A DNA stretch of 64,000 nt from Halobacillus sp. Nhm2S1 (GCF_019599545.1 NZ_JAIEZV010000001.1:372001-436000), one strand, 5' to 3'. Shown: positions 27,337 to 36,562, numbered from the stretch's first letter. Notes: a model not told the origin generated them from the letters alone. Numbers and translations: made by a program.

Positions 27337-29189
27337 ATTCTTACATCCACCCCTTCTTCCACCACCTTTTGTTTGCTCGAGTCTGAAGTTCTTGAAGCCT
27401 CACGTATGACGCGTGCCTTTATAGAGTTCAAATCATACCCCGCATTTGCCAATCCCTCTTCTAATTTCTCTTGATATGGCTTAAAAAGCTTTTCAACCTC
27501 CGGGTTATCATTATATATGACGACCGATACACGGCGTTCAACGATATTTAGGTCTATGATGGTTTCCTCAAGCTGAGAAAGGTGTAAGTAGAACATCACA
27601 TGACAATAGTCAGAATCAATTTGCCCATCGTCATTTTTCCGCCCTTCCATGTTCATATGTACATCCTTTAATGCTCCAATGAAATCACCCGGGAATTGAA
27701 GCGCTATTTGCAAGGTTTGGGAGTGATCTGAGAAGGAAGCGAGTTGAGTCCCGTTAATGAAGTTGATCAGCCGATTTGCCGTTTCTGCTTTCACCTCTGA
27801 ACCTTCACTTAAACCCTTTAACAGCAACGATTTTAAAGTATGATCTGGCTGTGGGAGTGCATCGGTCCGTTGAGAGAGTTTAGCAAGCACATGCTCATCA
27901 TTGTATCCAATTTCATTCATTATCGTTTTCATTTGAAGCCACATTCTATCTTTTGCGGATATTGGAATACTCTCGCTCAAAGACTGCAGGGAATGGATAA
28001 GGAGGTTTTGTTGTTTAGCAGGAAGTTGTTTGGCCATCAAGTTTTGGATATCTGAAAGAAAAGAACTGAATGCATTTCTTGTAAATGGGTTCCTTTCAAT
28101 CCCTTCCTCCCTTAACAAAGGAACAGCTTGATCAATGAATTGCTTCGTCGACTCCTGTAAGTGTGGAGTTATTCGCTCCATCATCTTTTGTTCCACTATT
28201 TTTCTAAATGTCTCTGTCCATCGGGTACGTGTTTGTCTAGACAACATTGAGAAATCAGTATTTGAAGGTTGTTGAGTCCAGAGTGAGTTAAGTTTTTTTG
28301 CCGTATGGACCCACTGTCTAATGATCTGGTTTTCTGATGGGGATAACGGAAGTTGCTTTTGTAACAGCTGTTGTAAAGAACCAGCTACTCGTTCGTTAGT
28401 GAATGGGAATCGATCCATAGTAGGATTCTGTTGAGACCAGTGTTCCTTGAACGACGTCAGGGTATGCTTGGCATCAATGATTCCGGCGCTTTTAAATAGT
28501 TCAAAAGTTGCTTTGGAGCCATTTGCTGCCTCAGTTTTAAATCTCTTAAACACCCTATTTTCAGAGTGTGATTTCTGTTCTCCTCGCAATGTTTGGACCA
28601 TAGTTCTGATTTTTTCATCGTTAGAAGAGAGTGTCTTTCCTCCCAATTGATGCTCAACCGCTGATAAAGCCTGAGTGAATTCGACCGTGTATTTCGCTGT
28701 TAGCGCTGCATAAACGGAAGACTGAACGGGCATTCTCCTGCTAAGCATATGTAGTACTATCTCGCGTGCCTGACGTTGATTGTCTGAAGACTGAATCAAG
28801 CCGAACGCCTTTGCTAAATCTTTATTATGTATTGGCACATTCAAGTCCATAATAGCTTTCATAAATGACACATTGTGTTGATAAGGCTGAACTCCTATTT
28901 GCTTAAGAAGTGAAGCGAGATTCAACGGTCCTGAACGCGCTTCAGAAAGTGATACGGCCCGTAAAACGAGATCTGGTTCCTCTTTTTCAACTTGGAATAA
29001 GTAAGACGAACCTTTGATCAACGGTTGATTCACCAGTGCTTCCACGCTTTTCCTGCCTATATTCACCACCACATTGTTGTCTTGTAAAAGTTGTATGACT
29101 TTGCCCTTTATCAGTTGTCCTGATTTGGGTTCTACAGACAGGGCTGCATTTGCAGATAAGCGTGTAAGGCTGTTGATCAAATGGTTCAT
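27333..29189 (-). CDS. ylqG: YlqG, large protein with FliK-like C-terminus
   Basis: A 618-aa protein, soluble by sequence, with no enzyme motif that I recognise. Most of it is helical, Gln/Ser/Leu-rich and poorly conserved. The last 100 residues (LHLSQLEETIIDLNIVER, SVVIYNDNPEVEKLF, then LEEGLANAGYDLNSIKARV) follow the pattern of the FliK hook-length-control C-terminal domain. It lies 18 nt downstream of rnhB and is coupled to ylqH. The FliK-like assignment is my inference. Confidence 0.8.
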   Translation of the reverse strand: MNHLINSLTRLSANAALSVEPKSGQLIKGKVIQLLQDNNVVVNIGRKSVEALVNQPLIKGSSYLFQVEKEEPDLVLRAVSLSEARSGPLNLASLLKQIGVQPYQHNVSFMKAIMDLNVPIHNKDLAKAFGLIQSSDNQRQAREIVLHMLSRRMPVQSSVYAALTAKYTVEFTQALSAVEHQLGGKTLSSNDEKIRTMVQTLRGEQKSHSENRVFKRFKTEAANGSKATFELFKSAGIIDAKHTLTSFKEHWSQQNPTMDRFPFTNERVAGSLQQLLQKQLPLSPSENQIIRQWVHTAKKLNSLWTQQPSNTDFSMLSRQTRTRWTETFRKIVEQKMMERITPHLQESTKQFIDQAVPLLREEGIERNPFTRNAFSSFLSDIQNLMAKQLPAKQQNLLIHSLQSLSESIPISAKDRMWLQMKTIMNEIGYNDEHVLAKLSQRTDALPQPDHTLKSLLLKGLSEGSEVKAETANRLINFINGTQLASFSDHSQTLQIALQFPGDFIGALKDVHMNMEGRKNDDGQIDSDYCHVMFYLHLSQLEETIIDLNIVERRVSVVIYNDNPEVEKLFKPYQEKLEEGLANAGYDLNSIKARVIREASRTSDSSKQKVVEEGVDVRI

Positions 29190-29207
29190 CTTTATTCCAT
29201 CCCTTTC

Positions 29208-29972
29208 TTAAAGCAGATCTTTTACAGGGGCGAATGTTTTCCGGTGAATCGGGGAAGGTCCATGAGTTTTCAATGCTTCCACGTGTGGCTTTGTTCCATA
29301 TCCCTGATTGTTACGGAACTCATACATTGGATACTGTTCATCTAATTCAGCCATCATCCGGTCCCTCGTCACTTTAGCGATAACACTCGCAGCAGCGATC
29401 GAAACACTTCTTTCGTCCCCTTTAATAAGTTTTGTTTGAGGACTTGGAATCGCGTCCAATTCCATCGCATCAATCAGCAAATGTTCGGGTTGACCAGAAA
29501 GATCTTCGACGGCTCTCTGCATGGCAAGTTTTGTTGCTTGATAGATGTTGATTTGATCAATCTCTTCATTTGTGACAACTCCTACACCCCAATCAGCATC
29601 GGACTTAATCCGATCAAAGTAAGCCTCCCGAGTTTTTAAGGAAAGTTTCTTCGAGTCATTCAGGCCTTCTAAATAATAGTCATGAGGTAGAATAACAGCA
29701 CCTGCAACGACAGGACCGGCAATCGGCCCTCGGCCCGCTTCGTCTATCCCCGCTACATGGGTAAAACCATGTTGTAAGAGATTTTTTTCAAACGTCATCA
29801 TCATCTCATATTGTCTTTTCAGCTCCTGTTTCTGCTGAACTTCCTTATCATAACGCTTCAAGAGTTGTTGGACACCTTTTCTCGAATCTTCTTTAAACGA
29901 AGCTAACTCATGATCGGTCAATTCATTGTCATTCAATCTTTCTTTCACCTGGGCTACGGTCAATTGAGGCAT
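29208..29972 (-). CDS. rnhB: Ribonuclease HII
   Basis: RNase H of 254 aa that cuts RNA in RNA-DNA hybrids, including single misincorporated ribonucleotides. The first catalytic block is GIDEAGRGPIAGPVVAGAV; later acidic residues lie in LNDSKKLS and LIDAM. An N-terminal extension of about 70 aa is normal for Bacillus RnhB. The ATG at 29972 fits; a GTG six codons upstream overlaps the ribosome site. Head of the rnhB-ylqG-ylqH unit. Confidence 0.96.
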   Translation of the reverse strand: MPQLTVAQVKERLNDNELTDHELASFKEDSRKGVQQLLKRYDKEVQQKQELKRQYEMMMTFEKNLLQHGFTHVAGIDEAGRGPIAGPVVAGAVILPHDYYLEGLNDSKKLSLKTREAYFDRIKSDADWGVGVVTNEEIDQINIYQATKLAMQRAVEDLSGQPEHLLIDAMELDAIPSPQTKLIKGDERSVSIAAASVIAKVTRDRMMAELDEQYPMYEFRNNQGYGTKPHVEALKTHGPSPIHRKTFAPVKDLL

Positions 29973-30149
29973 AAAAATTAATTCCTCCACTTCTTATCAT
30001 ATCGGTCGTTTTTCATTGATGTAAAATCGAATGTCTTTTCTATAAATAAAGCATGATCAATAGTAATTGTGTACTTCAGTGGAACAGGAGCTGAGATTGA
30101 ATCCCCTATCTAATATGCTTCAGATACACTTTAGATTTAACCCCATAAA

Positions 30150-30184
30150 GAAAGCGCAAGGGGCAAAAGCCTCTTTGCGCTTTG
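30150..30184 (-). terminator. Intrinsic terminator of rbgA
   Basis: AAAGCGCAA(A/G) arms form a long stem (AAAGCGCAAGGGGC with GCCTCTTTGCGCTTT, one bulge), followed on the minus strand by TTTCTTT. It lies right after the rbgA stop and before rnhB, so rnhB needs its own promoter. The rest of 29973-30149 shows no gene. Confidence 0.8.
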
Positions 30185-30186
30185 GA

Positions 30187-31032
30187 TTATGAATCAGGGC
30201 GTTCAAGGGTGATCATTCCGAGCTTCCCTGTCCGCAAGTCTTGTAAGATAATATCAGAGACTTTTTCAAAATTAACACGGCCTCCACTTTCAAGGCAACC
30301 TCGTTTTTTCCCTATAGCCTCAAAAGCCTCCATCATATCATCCACATTCTCAAGACTAAATCTCTCTTCAAGACGATCATGGTAAGATTGATGCAGAAAA
30401 TTCAGGACATAAGCAGCTACATCTTCTTTTGGAAGGATTTGATCTTTAATCGTTCCGATAGCCGCTAAGCGATAGCCCACTTCTTCTTCCTCGAATTTCG
30501 GCCAAAGAATCCCAGGAGTATCAAGCAATTCGAATTCTTTTTTTACCTTGATCCATTGCTGCTTCGTGGTGACCCCTGGTTTATCACCTGTTTTAGCCAT
30601 TTTCTTGTTCGCCAGTCTATTAATCAATGTAGATTTCCCTACATTCGGAATCCCTATGATCATCGCCCTTGAAGCTCTCGGACGTATACCTTTCGCTTTG
30701 AGCTTGTCCATTTTTTCTTTGCCTAACTCTTTCGCTAGCTGGACAACTTTTTGTACATCCTGCTTTTGATTTGCTTCAATGGCAACTGAAGGGATTCCTC
30801 TTTCTTTAAAATGTTCAATCCACTCATTGGTGATTTGGGTGTCAGCGAGGTCTTTTTTCATTAACACCATCATTTTGGGCTTTTCTTGTAAAGTATTATG
30901 AAGCATAGGGTTTTGAGAAGAAAGTGGCGCTCGTGCATCCACGAGTTCAATGACGAAATCCACAAGCTTCAGCTTCTCCGCGACTTCCCTCTTTGCTTTG
31001 GCCATGTGGCCTGGAAACCATTGAATGGTCAT
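30187..31032 (-). CDS. rbgA: Ribosome biogenesis GTPase RbgA (YlqF)
   Basis: Circularly permuted GTPase of 281 aa needed for late 50S assembly. G4 (LMKKDLAD) precedes G1 ([14 protein letters not shown]) and G3 ([10 protein letters not shown]). The N-terminal [13 protein letters not shown] block and C-terminal ANTAR-like helical domain are typical. It follows lepB by 10 nt. Confidence 0.96.
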   Translation of the reverse strand: MTIQWFPGHMAKAKREVAEKLKLVDFVIELVDARAPLSSQNPMLHNTLQEKPKMMVLMKKDLADTQITNEWIEHFKERGIPSVAIEANQKQDVQKVVQLAKELGKEKMDKLKAKGIRPRASRAMIIGIPNVGKSTLINRLANKKMAKTGDKPGVTTKQQWIKVKKEFELLDTPGILWPKFEEEEVGYRLAAIGTIKDQILPKEDVAAYVLNFLHQSYHDRLEERFSLENVDDMMEAFEAIGKKRGCLESGGRVNFEKVSDIILQDLRTGKLGMITLERPDS

Positions 31033-31042
31033 GTAGATCCTC

Positions 31043-31594
31043 CTAGTTCACGAGCTGGATGCGATTTAATGGCCAGTAGGAAACGACTGCTTCCCCTACC
31101 ATCTGGTCTTGGTCAATCATGCCGAGCATCCGGCTGTCTGTCGAGTTGTTACGGTTATCACCAAGAACGAACAAATGACCTTCAGGAACTTCTTTATACT
31201 CACCCGGGAGGGTTTCCATCGTAAAATCATCTGTCAGAGGGCGATTTCCGTTTAATTGCTGTTTCCGATCATTTAGATATGGTTCTTCTACGGGTTCTCC
31301 ATTCACATAGAGCTGGTCATCTTCATAAGCGATATGGTCACCAGGAAGGCCAATTACCCGCTTGATATAGTCTTTACGTTCTGTTGCATGGAATACAACC
31401 ACATCAAAACGCTCCGGCGATCCAATCTTATAATTGAGCTTACTTACAATCAAATGATCCCCGCTATGTAAGGTGGTCAACATGGAAGGCCCTTCAACGA
31501 CGACCGGTGCAAACAAGAACACTCTTACGACCACAGCCAATACGCCGGCGATCAGAAATGCTTTCAACCAGTCCAACCATTGTTGTTTCATCAT
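31043..31594 (-). CDS. lepB: Signal peptidase I
   Basis: Type I signal peptidase (SipS-like) of about 184 aa. A single N-terminal membrane helix (residues 11-30) is followed by the catalytic Ser37 in EGPSML and Lys78 in [11 protein letters not shown]; box E ([12 protein letters not shown]) is intact. Starts at either of two adjacent ATGs after GAAGGG. B. subtilis has no signal peptidase gene at this position; several other Bacillaceae do. Confidence 0.94.
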   Translation of the reverse strand: MMKQQWLDWLKAFLIAGVLAVVVRVFLFAPVVVEGPSMLTTLHSGDHLIVSKLNYKIGSPERFDVVVFHATERKDYIKRVIGLPGDHIAYEDDQLYVNGEPVEEPYLNDRKQQLNGNRPLTDDFTMETLPGEYKEVPEGHLFVLGDNRNNSTDSRMLGMIDQDQMVGEAVVSYWPLNRIQLVN

Positions 31595-31785
31595 TATCCC
31601 TTCTTCCTTGAATGAAGGAGTCTGGAGCGGCAAAACCATAGTGTAATGGCTGTAGATACAACCTTTTTATAATTTTATGGTTTTAATTGCTGCTAAACGC
31701 TCTCTTGATTTTCTTTTACGTTTGTCTTTCAAATCCTATCATACCATTCTTTACCCTTGGTTCATTGCAGTTTAACTCGTAATTC

Positions 31786-31884
31786 TTTAAGACTCATTTC
31801 AAGACTTTTGTTTGAAAGGATGAAGGTGGAGGAGACGATTCCCCCACCCGTCCACTCACACAAAAGTCTAGAAATTGAGGATAT
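31786..31884 (+). repeat. Intergenic repeat copy F (about 99-bp minimal copy)
   Basis: Left end AAGACTCATTTCAAGACTTTTGT is inverted at the right end as ACAAAAGTCTAGAAATTGAGG. Only about 50 bp lie between the arms, including the GTCCACTCA seen next to the right end of copies B, C and E. It looks like the family ends with nearly all of the interior deleted and could fold as one long hairpin. It lies between rplS and lepB. Confidence 0.72.
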
Positions 31885-31956
31885 CATAATCCTGCATAGA
31901 CTTTAGCTGCTTCCATTAAAATAGGGAAAATGCTTCCGTCCACCTAAAGATAAGTA

Positions 31957-31990
31957 GAAAAAAGGAGCTTGGCATCGCAAGCTCCTTTTG
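31957..31990 (-). terminator. Intrinsic terminator of rplS
   Basis: AAAAGGAGCTTG and CAAGCTCCTTTT form a strong stem with a short loop, followed on the minus strand by TTTTTTC. It lies 8 nt after the rplS stop codon. Confidence 0.92.
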
Positions 31991-31997
31991 ACTGAAA

Positions 31998-32342
31998 TTA
32001 GATAATTTCTTTAATACGTGCAGCTTTACCGCGTAGGTTACGCAAGTAGTAAAGTTTCGCACGACGTACTTTACCACGACGAGTACGCTCAATCTTAGCG
32101 ATACGTGGAGAATGAACTGGGAATGTACGCTCAACACCTGTACCGTAAGTAATCTTACGAACAGTGAATGTTTCGCTGATTCCGCCGTTCTGACGCTTGA
32201 TGACAACACCTTCGAATACCTGGATACGTTCACGTGTGCCTTCGACAACTTTCACGTGTACTTTTACAGTATCACCAGGACGGAAATCTGGGTGATCCGT
32301 ACGAAGTTGTTCTTTTGTAATGTCATGAATCAATTGTTGCAT
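31998..32342 (-). CDS. rplS: 50S ribosomal protein L19
   Basis: L19 of 114 aa, at the 30S-50S interface. Family sequence runs from [16 protein letters not shown] through [13 protein letters not shown] and GIERTFP-like ([13 protein letters not shown]) to [15 protein letters not shown]. The ATG at 32342 has GGAG 8-9 nt upstream; a GTG three codons earlier overlaps that site. A leader RNA and promoter lie upstream. Confidence 0.97.
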   Translation of the reverse strand: MQQLIHDITKEQLRTDHPDFRPGDTVKVHVKVVEGTRERIQVFEGVVIKRQNGGISETFTVRKITYGTGVERTFPVHSPRIAKIERTRRGKVRRAKLYYLRNLRGKAARIKEII

Positions 32343-32428
32343 GATTTTCACTCCTTTTTAACTAATGCTCATGTCTTCTAAGAGGCAGCGGAACATCGTT
32401 TTCCACTTAAACCGTACGTTTAAGCACA
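32343..32428 (-). ncRNA. Putative rplS leader (L19-type autoregulatory RNA)
   Basis: The transcript from the promoter at 32435-32463 would begin with about 85 nt before rplS. It contains a CTTAAAC/GTTTAAG hairpin (32406-32424), then GGAAAACGATGTTCCGCTGCC and AGAAGACATGAGC, a layout that recalls the Bacillota L19 leader. Matching to that RNA family is from memory; a covariance-model search would decide it. Confidence 0.5.
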
Positions 32429-32434
32429 AAATTT

Positions 32435-32463
32435 AATATACCATATCTAGAGACAAACATCAA
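32435..32463 (-). promoter_or_regulatory. SigA-type promoter of rplS
   Basis: TTGATG (32458-32463), 17 nt, TATATT (32435-32440) on the minus strand, partly overlapping the end of trmD's 3' flank. It lets L19 be transcribed apart from rimM-trmD. Confidence 0.75.
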
Positions 32464-32469
32464 CAATAC

Positions 32470-33201
32470 TCAGCTATTTTTCCACTCTTCCAACCACGAT
32501 TGCTCTTTAGCAGATAATTCTCTTCCTTCAAGCAGGTCAGGCCTTCTTTCGAAAGTACGCTTCAATGACTGATAGTGACGCCACTCATCAATTTTTGCAT
32601 GGTTGCCTGATAAAAGGACATCCGGCACTTTATGCCCCCGGAAGTCAGCTGGTCTCGTATAATGGGGATGCTCCAGCAAACCGTTTGAGAATGAATCCAT
32701 CGGTGCCGACTGTTCATTTCCTAGAACCCCCGGAAGGAGACGGACAACAGAATCGATGACCACCATCGCACCAAGCTCTCCACCAGTAAGGACATAGTCA
32801 CCTATGGAAATTTCATCAGTCACCAATTCCTGTCTGATCCGTTCATCATATCCTTCATAATGTCCACAAATAAAGACAAGATGATCTTCTTCCGAAAGCT
32901 CTTCCGCTTTTTGCTGGGAGTACGGTTCTCCTTGAGGACAAAGAAGCACGACACGCGGAGGCTTTTCCGCTGAATCTTTGATGGACTGAATGCTGTCAAA
33001 GATGGGTTGAGGGGATAGAACAAGTCCAGCCCCTCCTCCGTAAGGGTAATCATCGACTTTGTTGTGTTTGTTTTCGGTGAAATCACGGAAATTGACATAT
33101 TGATGTGAAAAGGCTCCTTGTTCTTGAGCACGCTTCATGATGGAATTCTGCAATACTCCATCAAACATTTCTGGAAAAAGTGTCAGAATATCGATATGCA
33201 T
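32470..33201 (-). CDS. trmD: tRNA (guanine37-N1)-methyltransferase TrmD
   Basis: SPOUT-class methyltransferase of 243 aa that makes m1G37 next to the anticodon and prevents frameshifting. The trefoil-knot AdoMet site is visible ([30 protein letters not shown]). Starts [13 protein letters not shown]. It shares one base with the rimM stop. Confidence 0.97.
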   Translation of the reverse strand: MHIDILTLFPEMFDGVLQNSIMKRAQEQGAFSHQYVNFRDFTENKHNKVDDYPYGGGAGLVLSPQPIFDSIQSIKDSAEKPPRVVLLCPQGEPYSQQKAEELSEEDHLVFICGHYEGYDERIRQELVTDEISIGDYVLTGGELGAMVVIDSVVRLLPGVLGNEQSAPMDSFSNGLLEHPHYTRPADFRGHKVPDVLLSGNHAKIDEWRHYQSLKRTFERRPDLLEGRELSAKEQSWLEEWKNS

Positions 33202-33716
33202 CAGTCTAGCAGCCCCTCTATTGGATCGATGATGATTGTCTTCCGCTCCGTATCCACTTCTTTAACGACAGGTTCGATATACGGTATGAGAACATCCGGT
33301 TGATTCTTCCGCTTCACAACCCAAACGTCATTCGCGCCAGGGGTAAGAATTTCTTTGATTTCACCTAATTCTTCACCTGACTCCAAAAATACGGTACACC
33401 CGATAATTTCATAAAAATAGAATTCATGGTCATCAAGCTCTTCCTGATCATCTTCTGATACCATCAACTTTCCATTCTTGTATCCTTCGACATCATTAAT
33501 CGTAGGATGATCTTCGAAACTTACAAGATCGAAACCTTTATGAGTCCGGTGTGTTCGAATGACCAGTGGTTTCGGCTCGTTGTTATCACTTACCCAATAC
33601 AAAAGCTGACCTGGTTCAAAACGTTCATCAAAATCAGTGACGCGATGAACTTTGACTTCTCCTTTTATGCCATGTGTGTTTATGATTTTACCAACATTGA
33701 ATAACTGTTTTTCCAT
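33201..33716 (-). CDS. rimM: 16S rRNA processing protein RimM
   Basis: 30S maturation factor of 171 aa that binds S19. The N-terminal RimM barrel ([19 protein letters not shown]) is followed by a PRC-barrel domain ([30 protein letters not shown]). The frame is open 25 codons upstream, but the ATG at 33716 with GAGGTAA upstream gives the family N-terminus. Confidence 0.95.
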   Translation of the reverse strand: MEKQLFNVGKIINTHGIKGEVKVHRVTDFDERFEPGQLLYWVSDNNEPKPLVIRTHRTHKGFDLVSFEDHPTINDVEGYKNGKLMVSEDDQEELDDHEFYFYEIIGCTVFLESGEELGEIKEILTPGANDVWVVKRKNQPDVLIPYIEPVVKEVDTERKTIIIDPIEGLLD

Positions 33717-33724
33717 GAATGCAA

Positions 33725-34111
33725 TTACCTCGCTCGTATGACTTTTCCGTCTTTCAAGACGATTTGACGATCCTGAATGACCTCTTCCCATTGATCGCCT
33801 TCTCCAACTTCAATCAGTGCCTGTACTTCGTCCGTTTCAAGCTCACTTCCATCAGGCAGGATATCCAATTGTTTACGCTGATATTCTAGCCACTTTAATT
33901 GATCTTTTCTGCGTCCGATTTCCTTTGAAAAACGGCGCTCCACTTCCTGTCTTGACACTCCGGGCTTGCGTTCTAATTTTTTCTGCTCAAAGGAAAGCTG
34001 CTTGCATTCTCGTTCCAGACGTTGATATCTTTCATCGAACTTTTCTTTAATTTGCGCACGACTCGTCTCTGTCAAAATCTGTTTGACAGGTACTGTTCGG
34101 ATGATCTGCAT
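33725..34111 (-). CDS. ylqD: YlqD family protein
   Basis: A 128-aa protein of unknown function conserved at this position in Bacillaceae. It starts MQIIRTVPVKQILTE, contains a long charged coiled coil (about residues 20-75), and ends in a small beta-rich part (VIQDRQIVLKDGKVIRAR). It lies 8 nt before rimM, suggesting a link with RNA or ribosome maturation, though nothing shows this directly. Confidence 0.85.
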   Translation of the reverse strand: MQIIRTVPVKQILTETSRAQIKEKFDERYQRLERECKQLSFEQKKLERKPGVSRQEVERRFSKEIGRRKDQLKWLEYQRKQLDILPDGSELETDEVQALIEVGEGDQWEEVIQDRQIVLKDGKVIRAR

Positions 34112-34146
34112 CTTTCGCCCGCCCTTCTGCCAGTCCATGAGAATAG

Positions 34147-34170
34147 TAAAAAAGGGAAAAGGTTTCCCTT
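34147..34170 (-). terminator. Short terminator-like hairpin between khpA and ylqD
   Basis: AAGGGAAA (34152-34159) and TTTCCCTT (34163-34170) form an 8-bp stem with a 3-nt loop, followed on the minus strand by TTTTA. It may attenuate transcription from rpsP-khpA into ylqD-rimM-trmD. Confidence 0.6.
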
Positions 34171-34201
34171 CTCCCTTCTTACACCAATAAAATTAGTTCT
34201 C

Positions 34202-34429
34202 TTACATGATATCCAAATAGATTCGTTTTTCAGAATCTGACCCTGCCGCATAGACGACAGTCCGAATCGCTTTCGCAATCCGCCCGTTCTTACCGATTAC
34301 TTTCCCTACATCATCCGGATGGACGGTGAGATGATAAACCACTTTGTGATTTTCCTTCTTCTCATCCACCACGATGTCATCAGGATGATCGACAAGCGGA
34401 GTTACGATCGTTTCGATCAAGGTTTTCAT
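34202..34429 (-). CDS. khpA: KH-domain RNA-binding protein KhpA (YlqC)
   Basis: A 75-aa single KH domain with the GxxG loop in VIGKNGRIAKAIRTVVYAAG. KhpA pairs with KhpB in several Gram-positives and binds many RNAs. It lies 22 nt after rpsP, the conserved position in bacilli. Confidence 0.94.
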   Translation of the reverse strand: MKTLIETIVTPLVDHPDDIVVDEKKENHKVVYHLTVHPDDVGKVIGKNGRIAKAIRTVVYAAGSDSEKRIYLDIM

Positions 34430-34451
34430 GGGATCACCACTACTTTATGAT

Positions 34452-34721
34452 TTATTGGTTTTTCTTATCGTGGAACTGCTTCATGATGCCTTCGTTAGAG
34501 AATAGGTTACGAACAGTGTCGCTTGGCTTCGCGCCGTTAGACATCCAGTCGATCGCTTTCTCAGCATCAAGTTTAACCTCTACAGGGTTAGCAACTGGGT
34601 TATATGTTCCGATTTGCTCGATGATACGTCCATCACGAGGAGAACGAGAATCAGCAACTACTACACGATAAAATGGGTTACGCTTAGATCCCATACGTTT
34701 TAGGCGAATTTTTACTGCCAT
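34452..34721 (-). CDS. rpsP: 30S ribosomal protein S16
   Basis: S16 of 89 aa ([40 protein letters not shown]). The ATG at 34721 has GGAGGTT 8 nt upstream; three upstream codons in frame are not part of the protein. It follows ffh. Confidence 0.97.
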   Translation of the reverse strand: MAVKIRLKRMGSKRNPFYRVVVADSRSPRDGRIIEQIGTYNPVANPVEVKLDAEKAIDWMSNGAKPSDTVRNLFSNEGIMKQFHDKKNQ

Positions 34722-34806
34722 TTTTAACAACCTCCAAAATTTCTTTAATGTTTCACACAGATTTAGATTTTAGCAGAACTTCAAGGGTGTGTAAAGGTTT
34801 TTTCCA

Positions 34807-36147
34807 TTACATAAAAGGAAATTTCATTCCTTTGCCTTTTTTCCCTTTTGTATTGCTCATTTGTTTCATCATTTTTTTCATTTCTTCAAACTGCTTCAAC
34901 AGTCTGTTGACCTCTGACACAGAAGTCCCGGAACCTTTGGCAATCCGCTTCTTACGGCTTGCATTCATTACAGAAGGGTCCTGTCGTTCATTCTTTGTCA
35001 TCGATTGGATAATCGCTTCAACATGAACGATCTGCTTGTCATCGAAGGACACATTCTGAAGTCCCTTCATTTTGTTCGCACCAGGAATCATGTTCAAGAT
35101 TTCATCCAGTGGTCCCATGTTTTTCACTTGCTCCATCTGCTCAAGGAAATCCTCGAAAGTAAAGGACGCATTACGCATTTTCGACTCCAGCTCTTTCGCT
35201 TGCTTTTCATCGACTTGCGTCTGTGCTTTTTCAATTAATGTAAGCATGTCGCCCATTCCAAGGATCCTGGAGGCCATACGCTCAGGGTGGAAGGTCTCCA
35301 ACTGGTCCAGTTTCTCCCCCATACCCGCGAATTTAATCGGTTTACCTGTCACAGCTTTGATGGACAACGCGGCACCACCACGGGTGTCTCCATCCAGTTT
35401 CGTAAGAAGTACTCCTGTGACGTCGAGCTGCTCATCAAAGCTTTCTGCAACGTTTACCGCATCCTGACCTGTCATAGCATCGACAACAAGGAAAATTTCA
35501 TCAGGATTGACCGCTTCCTTGATTTCCTGCAATTCACCCATTAAATCACCATCAATATGCAAACGACCAGCGGTATCGATAAGCACATAATCATGGTGCT
35601 CCTCTTTGGCCTTGGCAATCGCATTTTTGGCAATATCGACAGGGTTTGCATCGGTGCCTTCCTCGTGGACAGGCATATCCAGCTGTTTCCCGAGTGTCTG
35701 TAACTGCTGGATGGCAGCTGGCCGGTAAACGTCGGCTCCTACGAGTAACGGCTTCCTGTTGTAACTTTTACGCAGCAGGTTCGCAAGCTTCCCGGTCGTT
35801 GTCGTTTTACCTGCACCCTGCAGACCGACCATCATGATGACCGTCGGAGGACGCTTGGCGACAGCGATTTTACTTTCGTCGCCACCCATCAATTCTGTAA
35901 GCTCTTCTTTAACCACTTTGATGACCTGCTGTCCAGGGGTCAGACTTTCCATGACCTCCTGACCGACGGCGCGTTCACGTACACGCTTCACAAAATCTTT
36001 AACGACTTTAAAGTTTACATCGGCCTCGAGGAGGGCGAGACGGACCTCCCTGGTCATCTCTTTTACGTCTTGTTCGTTTACCTTCCCTTTGCCTTTGATT
36101 TTCTTGATCGTTTCCTGCAAACGGTCGGATAAACCCTCAAATGCCAT
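34807..36147 (-). CDS. ffh: Signal recognition particle protein Ffh
   Basis: SRP54 GTPase of 446 aa that targets nascent membrane and secreted proteins to FtsY. An N domain (1-85) precedes the G domain with Walker A GLQGAGKTT (about 108-116), DTAGR and TKLDG. The Met-rich M domain (about 300-446) binds scRNA and signal peptides (MKKMMKQM near the end). It lies 13 nt downstream of ylxM. Confidence 0.97.
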   Translation of the reverse strand: MAFEGLSDRLQETIKKIKGKGKVNEQDVKEMTREVRLALLEADVNFKVVKDFVKRVRERAVGQEVMESLTPGQQVIKVVKEELTELMGGDESKIAVAKRPPTVIMMVGLQGAGKTTTTGKLANLLRKSYNRKPLLVGADVYRPAAIQQLQTLGKQLDMPVHEEGTDANPVDIAKNAIAKAKEEHHDYVLIDTAGRLHIDGDLMGELQEIKEAVNPDEIFLVVDAMTGQDAVNVAESFDEQLDVTGVLLTKLDGDTRGGAALSIKAVTGKPIKFAGMGEKLDQLETFHPERMASRILGMGDMLTLIEKAQTQVDEKQAKELESKMRNASFTFEDFLEQMEQVKNMGPLDEILNMIPGANKMKGLQNVSFDDKQIVHVEAIIQSMTKNERQDPSVMNASRKKRIAKGSGTSVSEVNRLLKQFEEMKKMMKQMSNTKGKKGKGMKFPFM

Positions 36148-36160
36148 CGAAGATCCCCTC

Positions 36161-36490
36161 CTATTCTAATTCTTGTAATTCGTGCAGCCATGATTCATAA
36201 GGGGCTGGCAGCTCGTCCTTTTTAAACTGAGCTTCCATTTCTTTGATCACTTTCTGCCGTTTCTCAAACTTCTCATATAGATGAAGCTTTTTTTCATATT
36301 CTTCAAGCATCGTCTCTGTTCGGCGAATATTATCATACACCGCTTGACGTGAGACATCAAAGGTTTCCGATATTTCACCAAGAGAGTAATCTTCGAGATA
36401 ATACAACTCCATGTAGTTTCTTTGCTTAGGAGTTAACAACGATTGATAGAAATCAAATAGATAATTAATCCGTGTCGTTTTTTCAAGCAT
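36161..36490 (-). CDS. ylxM: YlxM helix-turn-helix protein of the SRP operon
   Basis: A 109-aa sigma-like HTH protein ([39 protein letters not shown]). YlxM homologues modulate SRP activity by binding 4.5S/6S RNA and Ffh; in bacilli the gene precedes ffh. The start codon lies in the loop of a perfect palindrome (36482-36497). Confidence 0.93.
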   Translation of the reverse strand: MLEKTTRINYLFDFYQSLLTPKQRNYMELYYLEDYSLGEISETFDVSRQAVYDNIRRTETMLEEYEKKLHLYEKFEKRQKVIKEMEAQFKKDELPAPYESWLHELQELE

Positions 36491-36497
36491 GCTTGAA
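36482..36497 (-). promoter_or_regulatory. Palindrome around the ylxM start codon
   Basis: TTCAAGCATGCTTGAA is a perfect 16-bp palindrome. In mRNA it gives a 6-bp stem whose 4-nt loop CAUG holds the ylxM AUG. It may influence initiation of ylxM or be chance. Confidence 0.4.
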
Positions 36498-36532
36498 GCA
36501 CTCCTTGTTAAGTGAAATGCCTTTACACATAA

Positions 36533-36562
36533 ATACTAAAGGAACATGTACCTTTATGTCAA
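36533..36562 (-). promoter_or_regulatory. SigA promoter of ylxM-ffh with palindromic spacer
   Basis: Consensus TTGACA (36557-36562), 18-nt spacer, TAGTAT (36533-36538) on the minus strand. The spacer is nearly filled by AAAGGTACATGTTCCTTT (36538-36555), palindromic but for one central-flank pair, suggesting an operator. It separates ftsY from the ylxM-ffh-rpsP unit. Confidence 0.65.
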
